Under the pieces are notes generated by a model. It ran no database searches, was not told the DNA's origin, and saw only the letters and a program-made list of their open reading frames with translations. DNA of 64,000 nt. It comes from Nissolia schottii. Lineage: Eukaryota; Streptophyta; Magnoliopsida; Fabales; Fabaceae. Location of the stretch: assembly GCA_003254905.1 (NCBI GenBank), contig QANU01075500.1, positions 10,009-74,008 of the forward strand, written 5' to 3'. A program made the translations under genes and the position numbers. Shown here in pieces: positions 35,289 through 47,200 of this stretch (position 1 is its first letter; each line of letters begins with the position of its first letter).

Positions 35289-38200
35289 GGGACTGATTTA
35301 TAGAAAAGAAAATTAAATAAGAATAATGACCAACATTCGAGAAGTTGGAACTCTCCTTGTGTAGTCTATGATTTCCCAAATCTTTCTTGCTTCTATCCTC
35401 CCCTACCCTCTGCTATTTATAGCCTTCTAATCTCTCAACTATTCTTCCTAATCTATTCCTATCTTATTTTATCTAGTCTTATTTAATTCTAATCCTAATC
35501 TTTAATTAATTTTTATCCTAATTTTGTCTAATCTTATCTTTTTTTATCTTTCTGCTGTAACTGAAAGGTAATGGTGGAATCTTCCCTGTTTTCTTCCTTT
35601 CTTCAGTAATTTCTTTTCCTGATTCTTGGTTGTTAGGGTATGTAACAATACCCTCCCCTTCAAGACTCACTTTGTCCTCAAGGTGGAAAAATGGAAAATT
35701 ATCTTGAACATCAGTTGCTAACACCCAAGAATTTTCAAATGCTGGCAGATGCTTCCATTTGAGCAAAACCTCTAGTTCCAAACTCATTCTTCCTCACTGC
35801 TAGAACCTGGTCAGGTTCGACTAGCAGCTCCCAGTCTTCTGTCATTGCCTTGGGAAGTGGTTGTGCGGTTGTGTTTGGCTTCACACACTTTTTAAGCAAG
35901 GAGACATGAAAAACCAGGTGCACCTGGGCGGAGTCAAGAAGCTTTAGTTTGTAAGCTACCAGGCCAATCCTTTCCAATACCTCATAAGGGCCATAGAATC
36001 TAGCGTTGAGTTTCTGACTTATTTTTTTGGCCAAGGTCCTCATTCGATACGGTTGTATTTTAAGGTAGACCATGTCTCCTGGTTGAAATTCCACCTCCCG
36101 TCTCTTCTTATATGCGTATGTCTTCATTCTATTTTGAGCCTGGTCATTTTTAGTTCATTCAGCATCTGATTTCGTTTCTGCATCAGCACTCGTATCTCTT
36201 CCACAGTGGCACCTCCTTCACCCCTCAACAGTATTAGGGGTTCTCTTCCATATAAGGCTTTGAATGGTGACATTTTGATGGAGCCATGATAGTTTGTATT
36301 GTACAAATACTCGGCCCTGGATAACCACTTAGGCCACTGCTTGGGCTTATCTCCAGAAAAACATCTTAGATGTGTTTCGACACACTTGTTGACCGCTTCA
36401 CTCGGCCCGTCCAATTGAGGATGATATGCTAAAGTCATTTTGAGTTTAGTGCCAGCTTCCTTAAAGATTTCTGCCCAAAATGTTCACATGAACAACCAGT
36501 CTCTGTCGAAAACAATGGATGTTGGAAATCCATGCAGCTTTTATCACTTCTTTTACAAACAGGGTTGTTATTTCCTTAGCTGTGTATGGATGAGAGAGAG
36601 CAAAGAAATGAGCATATTTAGACATTCGGTCGACCATGACTAGTATCGTATCCATTCCCATTGCCTTTGGTAAGCCTCCAATGAAGTCCATGGTGATGTC
36701 AGCCCATACATTCTCTGGGATCGGCAGAGGTTGTAGCAATCCTGCCGCGGCTAAATTTTGATGCTTACTTCTTTGACAGACCTCACACTCTCGTACACAG
36801 TCCGCAGTTATTTTCTTCATTCCCTCCCAATAGATTATCTCGAATATTCTCTTATAGGTTCGGAAATGCCTTGAGTGCCCTCCTATCTTGGAGTCATGAA
36901 ATTCTTGCAGAATTTGTGGTATCCATTTGGAGTTTTTTGACATTACTAATCTGCCTTTGCAGAAGAACTTTCCTTTTCTCAATTCATAGTCTGGATGTGA
37001 TTCTTTATTCTGCAACAATTCTTGGATAATGCCTCATAGCTTTGGATCCCCTCGTACTTCTTCTTCTAGTCCTTCCCACTCGATGGTATTGGCCATGGTG
37101 AGAGCCGAAAATTGTAGTTTCCTAGATAGTGCATCAGCCACTTGATTCTCACGACCAGTCTTATATTTGATGTCGAAGTCATATCCCAACCGCGAAGTGC
37201 TGCCCTAGTAGATAGTGTCTCCACTTCTGAATTGCTAGAACGATTGCCATTAGCTCCCTTTCATATATTGACTTTTGTTGATTCCTCTTTGATAACTTGT
37301 GACTCTTATAGGCCACCGGTTTCCCTTCTTGTGACAGAATAGCTCTAATTCCCCTTCCCGAGGCATCTGTCTTAATTGCAAAGGGTTTAGAGAATAATGG
37401 TATTGCTAGCACAAGGACGGTTACCGTGGCTTGCTTTAGTTCTTCAAAAGCTTGTTGAGCTTCTTTTCCCCATCCAAAGTTGTCCTTTTTGAGTAATGAG
37501 GTTAGAGGCCAGCCTATCCTTCCATAGTTCTTCACAAACCTTTGGTAGTCCCCATTAACGTGTTAGTACTGCATGACTGTCTCGTGTTGTTTTACATCCA
37601 GCAGGGGTCTCATTGGGTTTGCATTGTTCCGTATTGGAACCTCTTGAGGACATCTTGTTTGAACCTCGTCCATGAATGGAAAGGGGTTTGTTCTTCCCAC
37701 CATTCGAACCATGTCAACGCTTCCCCTGTTAATGCCATTGTTGCATACTCTAGCTTTTCTGCCGTCACTATTTGGGCTACCCTAAACTAGCTTTCGATGC
37801 GCACTAACCATTCACAAGCATCCTCTCCATCAAAAGTTGGCTGCTCAATCTTTCTATTTATTCCCAATCTCAGTGGTCCCGGCGAGTCTCCTTCTTCTTC
37901 CCCCTAATTTTGGTTCCTCTGGTATTGCCGTGAGTTTCCTCCTCCCTCTCCCTGCCTCGGTCACTGATTCAATTCCGCTAGCTTTTTTCAGAATAAGCTC
38001 CGTGCTTTGAGCCTACTCCGTGCGTATCTCCTCCAATCGCCTTTCCAGGTTGTCTACCCTCCTGATGCTTTATTCGAGTGCTTCTATCCTAGTTTCCATT
38101 GCGGAAGTTTGGCGAGTAGAAGTCACCATCCACAGGACGTCCCAAGAGCGTGCTTTGATGACAGTTGTAACAACTAGTACCGAACCACCGATAAGGACAA

Positions 38201-41200
38201 CGGACAAAATAATAATAGGGACTGATTTATTGAAAAGAAAATTAAATAAGAATAATGGCCAACATTCGAGAGGTTGGATCTCTCCTTGTGTGGTCTGTGA
38301 CTTCCCAAATCTTTTTTGATTCTATCCTCCCCTACCCTCTGCTATTTATAGCCTTCTAATCTCTCATCTATTCTTCCTAATCTATTCCTATCTTATTTTA
38401 TCTAGTCTTATTTAATTCTAATCCTAATCTTTATCTAATTTTTATCCTAATTTTGTCTAATCCTAATTTTGTCTAATCTTAATTTTATTTAATCTTATCA
38501 TTTTATCTTTCTGCTGTAACTGAAAGGTAATGGTGGAATCTTCCATGTTTTCTTCCTTTCTTCAGTAATTTCTTTTCCTAATTCTTGGTTGTTAGGGTAT
38601 GTAACAATTTGCTTGGCCGAAAATTTGTCAAAAAACACGAGAATCATGCTTCAACTAAATACACCAAATAGTATTATAGATTGCACACTACCACAAAGGT
38701 TTGCCTTCTTTCCTTTTCCTAAACCAATAAAACTATTCAACACGAACTAGCCTAAAAATCTATGGCAAACCCAAAACTCACCAAAAATATTAAATGAAGA
38801 AGAACAAAGAAATTTAGCTACAAAATAGCGCAAAACCATATGTGGAACAAATTTAGAACTAGCACAACACATAACACATATTAGAGGAAATACCCTTGTG
38901 AGACCTTCGAACCTGCAACATATTGCCAAAAGGCCTGAATGAAGTGATAGTACTTATGGATCACACAAATCACTTAAATGGCCCAAAGGTCTAAAAGAAA
39001 GAAATTACTTCCTCATCCAATGCGTTTACATTGTCCAATGTGTTAAATGAGATAAAGTTTAGGGTTTACCACAACTTGTTCATAGTTTAAATTACAAATA
39101 TCGGTTTCAACTCAGAAAAATTAGATTAGACAAAATAAGCAATTTATTAGTTATGAGTTACATCAAAGACAAAAAGGGCTAAAAGCAATTATTTCTCAAA
39201 TCAAAGAAAAAGAAGCACTCACATATGAAAATGTTGAAGGCAAGCAACAACCAACTGCCACTTTTCACAAGGATCAGCATACGCTCTTTGAGGAAATGGC
39301 CCAAAAACATGATCATAGATGAACCTAAATATGCCAATAAATCTGAAAAGTAATAAACAAATTTTGACATTAGCATGCAAGCAAGAGGGAAAAGTAAATA
39401 TTAAAAACTACAAGAAAGATTAGAAATATACAGTGACTACTACCTTCGCCCTCTATCACTCAAATCTCTTTCTTCTGCAATAAGAGCATTTATCAAATTG
39501 AGGAATGATATAGTCGAAGGATATTGCTCTCTCCTTGCTTCGATTTCGTTCAATTCAAATTGCATATCATAAACCTGTCAGAGAATTATAAGTATTCTTG
39601 TACATAAGAAAAAGAGAGAGTATATCATTGTGAAGGAGTTAAAGGGACAAGAAGATGAGAAAAATAAAAAGTGGAGGAAGCATATGAAGGAGAAAGAAAA
39701 ATCAAAAGAGAAAAGTTGGAGGATGAAGAAGGACCCTATTTATTACAGGTACTTGAGAATTTTTTTCTGAATTGCAGGTGCTTAACAGAAAACAAGGCCA
39801 TTATACAGTCAAATGCCTATATTATTGGCTATAGCAAGTATCTACTTTGCTAAATGCAGAAGGACAACAACACCATCAGCAACAGCAAAGCTGTAACCAA
39901 CCAGGTGAGCTCAGTAACAGAGATCAAAAAACACAATTATATCCCATGATAAACCATGTCTGTAGTCCAAACATCTAAACTTAATTCCTTAATAGTTTCC
40001 AGGTCTCCCTCTACCTCCATCTAATCTACTCTTCTTACTAGTATAACCAAAGCACCTAAGGTGAGATATTACCATATTTTCTTTGATAGGAGGCTACCCC
40101 AACTTTCTCTATAATGCAATCATTATTAATTATCATATTTTGCCTAGCATGTTCACTAATCCAATGCAGTATTTTTATCTATGCAACATTTAGCTAATAG
40201 TATTCAATCCTGGATAGCAGTGCAAACTGACCAACCCCAAGATGCTATAGCGAGACCCCAGATAGCGGGATGACCTCTATACATATGTTCAAAAATAAAA
40301 AATTATGCACATTTATTATTAATAAATTAATAATCAAGAGTTATAACCTATACTCTATCTCATGTATAATAAGCAAATACAACAAAAGTTAAGTAACATA
40401 AAGGAAAATGAAAATTAAAATACAGCAGTCAATACAATATTATGCACATGCTCTTCAAATGAAATCAACAGAAAACCTTTTTTTCTGACAAGCTTTAACA
40501 TTACGTTATGTTTTGCATGTACTGTTTCCATAGTTCAAGCCCAATGGCTTTCCAATGAGGGGGTGTGTTAGAGATATAAAAGAATAAATCATTTCTGACG
40601 TAGCAGCTAACAGCTTGAGTTTCTACATGATTCCTGAGAGTTTCTATGAACAAAATTTCTGAGCAGGTAAAAAAAAAAAAAAAACACTCATTTATATAAG
40701 ACAGATATACCACCTGACTAGCCATGGATTGTTGACTGTTCTGAACATCAGGCCCAACAACTACTGGCAGATCATATTGCTCAAGATAGGTCCAAATGCT
40801 ATCCTTCAACACTGGAGAGACACGGATAAATGTGGCAATTGCATTCCTTAGAGCACCCTATATTCCATCACATATATTGATCAGAATAACAATGCAAATA
40901 TTACACTCGGAACTCCTAGCTCTCAACAAAATCAAAAATTACATTTTTTTACTTTTTAACCATCCGACAAGAACATTGCAATACAGCCATCATACCTTAA
41001 GATAAGGAGGTACATTTTCGTAACCAAGAAGCTTGAACAGTGGTTCAATATCAGGAAACCAGTTTTTCCTTTCTATTGGGTTCCCATTTTCAACAACCTG
41101 TATATACAAGACAAATAGCCAGTAAAAAGTATTGTTCCTTTCAATTGAAAGATAAATGAAAAAGTAATGTCCAATCCAACAAAAAAACATTAGACTCTGC

Positions 41201-44200
41201 ATAAAGCAACTTAAACCAAGGATTTCTGGCCAGTATGAAAATGCAACATGCAAACATAAGCTTTTTAACAGAGAAAATTTTCTTATACTTCAATGGATTT
41301 AAGTCAAACTCAAAACCATCCAAATTAAAAATGGAGAGCCTACATAGAAAGAGCTGCAAAAGACAACCATTACAGTTTAAGCCACAGCAGGTTGAGATTA
41401 ATCAACAAAAATGTGAATACGCCCAACATTTGGGGTCACCCCTTGGTGCACTGATATAGAAACTTAACCCAGTTAAATTATAGAGTGAGTAAAGTAACCT
41501 GAAATGGTACTAATTAATCTATCTAGTATCTCCCATAAATCCATAACCCGACATTAAATTAGGTTATTGAAAATCCTATCTATCAGACACACCTCTCACC
41601 ATAGCATACAATTTCCACCACGAGAGTTTACAGCTTAAGCTTCAGAACAGTGCATGAATCGACCTGTTGCAACCTTTTCCTTCGAATTTTTTTCAATTTG
41701 TTTTTATCCCATTAGTAAAAAGAAGAGGCACCCTTAAATGGAAGAAACAACATCAAACTAGAATGGATTAGAATAAAATAACTGAGTAAAGTGGTATTTT
41801 ACTTCTTCAAAATTTACTTTATTCAGAATTCGCAACTTAGTCCCTGATTAAATTGCATGTATGATTCAGCCCATAAACTTAGTCCCTGATTAAATTGCAT
41901 GTATGATTCAGCCCATGAATTAATCAAACTTGTTACATAGTTGTTCCTATCAGAGAGAGCTGAAGGAGTACAATTAAACAAGTTTGAATACTATTTTACT
42001 ATTTGAATTGGATCGTAATATATTTTTTGATATAAGAAGAAATTCATTAAGAAGTACCAAATCAGGAGGATAAGATTTCTTACAAATACTATGGAGAACA
42101 CACAAAATAAACTCAAGAATAACAGTGAGCAATGGCACCGCAATCCCTAAGTAAATGAGTAACAGAAACCCCCTCAGAGCACCTATTAGCTGACCACCAA
42201 ATAGAAGCTAAGTACACTACTCTATCACACAACCAAAACAAAATCTAAAGAAACTAAAACAATTTGATTAAATCCAGGCATTTCTTTCTTATTAAATGTA
42301 CCCCAGAACTGCAAAACTGCACAGTTCCACAGGATCTTGACTTTTTTTTTTTCATCTTTCAAACATATTGACAAAAAAGCTTCCAGGGAGTTCGAACAAA
42401 TCACTCTTCCCCATGAACGTTAAACAGCCTATTCCACAAAGAATTAGCAATCGAGCTTAATAAAAGCAGATGTATAACTGATTCCAAATTGCTCGTGCAC
42501 ACAACACAAGTATTACGGGAAATGACTGTTTCAGGCATCCAAGTCAGCAACATCATTTGTATTAATCCTATTCAGAAGCGTAGTCCGGATAAAAGATTTC
42601 ACATTAGAATTAAAACTGGATTTTAATAGAACTTAAATCAAGAATTAAATTGCAAGTGACTAACATTTTTTTAAGACTAAAATGTTTCACTCTAAAATAT
42701 TCGGTGAACAATGTCAACAAAGAAACAAAAGAAAAATGACTTCTCTTTATCGAACACCTTCCCTTCATGGATTCAGAATTATTGAACCAATTTTAATTTT
42801 AGGAATGACAAGTTTAAGAACAGGAGTAAAATACAACTGAATCCAATATAAGCTAAAATAAGAAAACTGATGAAGTTAAACCTTTTTTAGAACATTTAAG
42901 TATGCCACAAGTGCTTTTGCATCCCCCTCCTGAATTTCAGGTAACATTGCTCCAGCAGTTTGGAGAGACTGTTTGAATTTCTCATCGTAAATTATTAGGC
43001 ATTCAAACAAAGTGCTCCACCCAATTGAGCGGAACGCTTTACCTTGAAGCAGCTCATAAACCTTTGAAGCACCTTCTTGACTGGAAGCCTGAAAAGGAGT
43101 GCCCAAAAATTCCAGACTTAAAGGAGCGGAGCAAGAATAAATATCAAATTTAAAGTCAATCAGAAACATCCTTACCAAGGTGCTCAGCATATTCAAGAAA
43201 GCCACAAGCGTTTGGAAATTTGTATGGTCCTCTCCAGCAAAATTTACAAATGTCCACAACACATCGTTGCCAGACAAGAGCTCTGGTTCCTTCTGAAGAT
43301 TATAGGTGATTCTGGTTAATCCATTGTGCCTTAATTGAGTTGATTGTGATTGACACTAATTTTAAAGTTAAGGTGATAGAGACAGATACTTATTATGAGT
43401 TTATTTTTCAAGTTTATTATTCTTAAATTAGCTATATGTGTTTGCCTTTAATTTATTAGATATGTAAAATAAATTTGTAAAATCAATTGGAACAAGGATC
43501 ACCAACAGCAGCGACAAATCAATATCAATCATTTGAATCTTCATATCTATTCAAAACATGCATTGCTTGCTTCAGAAATGAATGCCAATATTTCATATAT
43601 TTAATAGCCATTTGGTCAAACTAACCTGATAAATTTCGCTCACAAAGTCCAAGATTGAGTTAAATGGTAAATGGCCCATTTCAGTGCCATGAGAACGTGA
43701 GCTACTGTCCTGTGCAAAATCGTGTGAGCCAACAGCCCGGTATGAACTAAGCAGACTCATAGTCCGCTCCTTGGATTCTTTTATCTGCAAAATTATATAC
43801 CAAGTACATAAGGAAATCTATTTAGGCTAAACAACAAAACAAAATAGAAACATTGGTTTTTGGCAATGCTTAACAAGGCATTGAAAAGAGACAAAAAAGA
43901 AAAGAGCTAAAAGCATATTCAGCAACCATACAACTTTCAGGCCAAATGTATGAATTATAGTCCTTAGCCTAAAATCCCAACCATAAAACAATACAAAAAT
44001 AGTCATTGCAATTGCTTTCTAAAGCCATCAAGAAATGAAAATATGAAATGTGAGCGACTGGGTATTCCATCATCTACAGATACAGAAAAAGGTGAATGTT
44101 GGCCAACACGAGTAAAAGGGAATGGGAGAATGGGGCAGGGGAGCAAAGTATCAAAGTTAAAAAGAACAAGAACTTCCCATCATGACAACTCAGACAACAA

Positions 44201-47200
44201 TTTGCAGATTCTATAGCCATATAAGATTTCCGAAGCTAAATACAGTAACCAACAATGAGCAGTCAAAATCAAGCCCCAGCCAGTGTCGTGCATTTCATCC
44301 ACCAAATTAGCTTGTTCTATATTAAAGGTGAGGGAAAAATCAACCAACCTTGTCCCTTGCAAGTGGGTTAGACAAGAAGCAGGTAATCAGCTTATGCAAA
44401 TAAGCATTGTACATATAGATCATGTCTTCATCTTCGTTCTGTTGAGTCAACAAGCAGCTAGCTCAAAAGCATGTCAATGCAATATAATCACGAAAAGCTG
44501 CATTCAATATATAATTAAAACAGCTCTACTATAGATTCTCTAAAGTGATGATCTCACTTTAGAGGGTAAAGTGAGAGGGTTTCACCCTTAGATCTTTAAA
44601 ATGAGAAGTGGAACTCATTTACATTTTATTGATCCAAAGGTGAAACCTCTCACTTTACCCTCTAAAGTGAACTCCTCACTTTAGAGAATCTTTGTCCCCA
44701 AGAAGAATATTGTACTAGAATAGGGATAACCCTTCAAGTCCTTCAATGTCTTTGTTGTTTATACTTTTTACACGATTCTCTTATCCATAATATTTTAAGT
44801 TTGCAAGAATCCACTTATTCTTTTTTTTTTTTTTAAATCTAGACAGCAGAGGAGTTTTCAAAATTAATAATCATTTTGGGTTTCCTTCATTTTGTCAATA
44901 GTCTTCTAGCTCATAGGTTGCGTTTGGTTGCTGAGACATGACTAAAAGTCAGTCTTGTATTATGTTTGGTGATGGTCTACAAGAAATAGTTTATTGTATC
45001 TGTATCTTGTTTGGTTGTGGTATGAGACATTAAAAAACATGTCCCTCCTCCTCTTTCCTCCTTCTTCCTTGTTCCCTCGACTTGTTTTGTGTGTTGATGT
45101 TGTTGGTGGTGGGTTTGGTGGTGGTGGTGGCCACGTTGGTGGCGAAGGTGGTGGTGATTGCAATTGGTGATGGTGAGTATGGCGGTGGCAGCCACGTTGG
45201 TGGCGGAGGTGGTGGTGGGTCTAGTGGTGGTGGCGGCCACGGTGGTGGTGGCGGCCACGTTGGTGGTGATTGCGATTGGTGGTGGTGGGTCTGGTGGTAG
45301 TGGTCACGTTGGTGACAGAGGTGGTGGTGTGGCGGTGGTGGCCACAGTGGCGGAGGTGGTGGTGATTATGGTGGTGAGTGGTTGGACTTGTTGGGCAAAA
45401 TAGCCAATAAGAAAGTATGTCATGGGTAAAATTGAAAATCAAAATTCATAAATTTCTATCTCTATCTCTGTCTCAAGTAAATTGGAGATACTGAAAATAC
45501 ACAAATTTTCTGTCCTGGGACACCAATTTTTGTTCTTGTCTCAGTAAACAAACATAATTTTTGTCCCTATGTCCCTGTTTTCATGTCCTGTCTCACTAAA
45601 CAAAAGTTGTCATAGTGATGATATCAATCTCATGATTCAACCGAGCTGTTTTCTTGTAATCAACTCCTAATACATCCCTTGAATAGAACCTCTTGCCACG
45701 TTGATAAACCTATTTTAAAGTTTAAAGCTCCCTCTAAGTTAAAACCATTATTTAGACATTTGTGCTTAACAGAATTAACATCAATGATATGTTGCAAATT
45801 TGAAGGCCACGCAGCACTAATTCTCCCAATGTCCATGTTATGTGTGATGAGAATTCTGAACTATACCACATTTGTTTTCGCACTACTTTGTGACTTATTT
45901 ATGGAATATGTTGTTTGGTATCTTTGATATGCATTTGTTTGATGGAAATAGATCCTTTCATATGTACTTTTCACATGACAAGACCATGTGTAATCTCCCA
46001 CCCTCAATTTAAAAGGTGGAACTCATACATGACATAAGCAATGAAAAAATTGATGGTGAAAGATTACACATAATCTTGTCATGTGAAAAATACACATGAG
46101 AGGATCCATTCTCTTGTTTCATATAACCAATCGTTTCAGTTCAATTATCAGTTGTCTATAAAACAAATTCAAACCGAACTGATAACCTATCATTAATACT
46201 TGTTTATATACACATATACGAGATACTTCACATAATATATATTACTTATCCACCTATACATATGCATATACATATACTCTATAATATTTTAATATTGAAA
46301 CAACTCATATTCTTATCACATCATAACTTAATATTTTAGATTTCTAATTATCTATCAGTTCTTTTAATTTCCTCATCAATTTTGAATCTATTCATGATTT
46401 TTGTTCAAATCTTTTATTGCATAATTAACATGTTAGGGTTAGATATTAATATCAATTATGATAATTGGTTTAGATTTTAAAGTTGTAAGATACTATAAAA
46501 ACTTTAGCAAATAATTTAATTTGATGAACTTCGAATTGTTAATTCATATCATATAAAAATTAAATAAAAAAATAATTTCACTAAAACAACTCAATCTGAT
46601 TTAAATAGGTTCGGATTGATTCAGATTTCCTAGTGGAATTTGAATCTACACCCTCAAACCATAGCACAAGTTACTATATTAAATCTAATGTGGATAATGT
46701 AACAGATTGGCAGTTAGCAGGTTAATTTAATTAACACAGAGACTAAGATTTTAATATTTCAGCAAAAACTGATATCTAAAATCTAAAATGCAATAGTTTT
46801 ATTCCTATAGTCCTAAAAGCAAAACTGAATACATTAACTTGATCAAAATAACAATGTCAAACTTTTGCAGAACATTATGTTCTAATGATTAAACAAAGCA
46901 ATCCAAATTCCAAAGCATAGTTTATCTCATCAGAGCACAATGGGGAAAAGGTGCAATCTCAATTTTCCCAGAGCGAACATCAAGGTCTAAAACAGAAAAA
47001 TAGGCAAAATTGAAAACCGCATAATACAATATTAATTAAATTAACTAAATTTGAATACTGTAAAGAAATTATTGACTAACTTGAATAAGTGAGAAAAAAG
47101 GACCAAATATATTTTTCTTAATTACATATATTTAATACGCACACACTCCTTACTCTAGGAAATACTTTTTATGTTTATTTACCTAATTAAAGCATAGCAT

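Larger units (their letters stand above)
35198..38606 (-). mobile_element. Internally deleted Ty3/gypsy chromovirus in NUP205 intron 17
   Basis: The LTRs are 35198-35647 (450 bp) and 38166-38606 (441 bp), both starting TGTAACAACT and ending GTATGTAACA. A perfect ATTTG target duplication flanks it (35193-35197 and 38607-38611). The purine tract AAGGGGAGGGTAT abuts the left LTR. A degenerate initiator-Met primer site (TGTCATCAAAGC, 9 of 12) abuts the right LTR. Minus-strand coding order is: gag (about 37900-37600; words EWLVRIES, LTGEALTWFEWWE, with stops), RNase H (37535-37179; FAIKTDASGRGIRAILSQ), integrase HHCC (about 36960-36770) and core (to about 36130; ADITMDFIGGLPKAMGMDTI), and a chromodomain-like end (35800-35640; LLKWKHLPAFENSWV). 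Zinc knuckle, protease and reverse transcriptase are deleted between gag and RNase H near 37560-37600. Stops and frameshifts make it non-functional. Confidence 0.93.

Noticed and set aside
35735-37535. Intact gypsy polyprotein
   Set aside because: The coding remnants are in several frames with stops, and the region between gag and RNase H is missing, so it is not called as a CDS.
45082-45442. Gly/Val-rich and His/Thr-rich frames on both strands
   Set aside because: They arise from the GGT minisatellite, which is open in several frames at once, inside a NUP205 intron.
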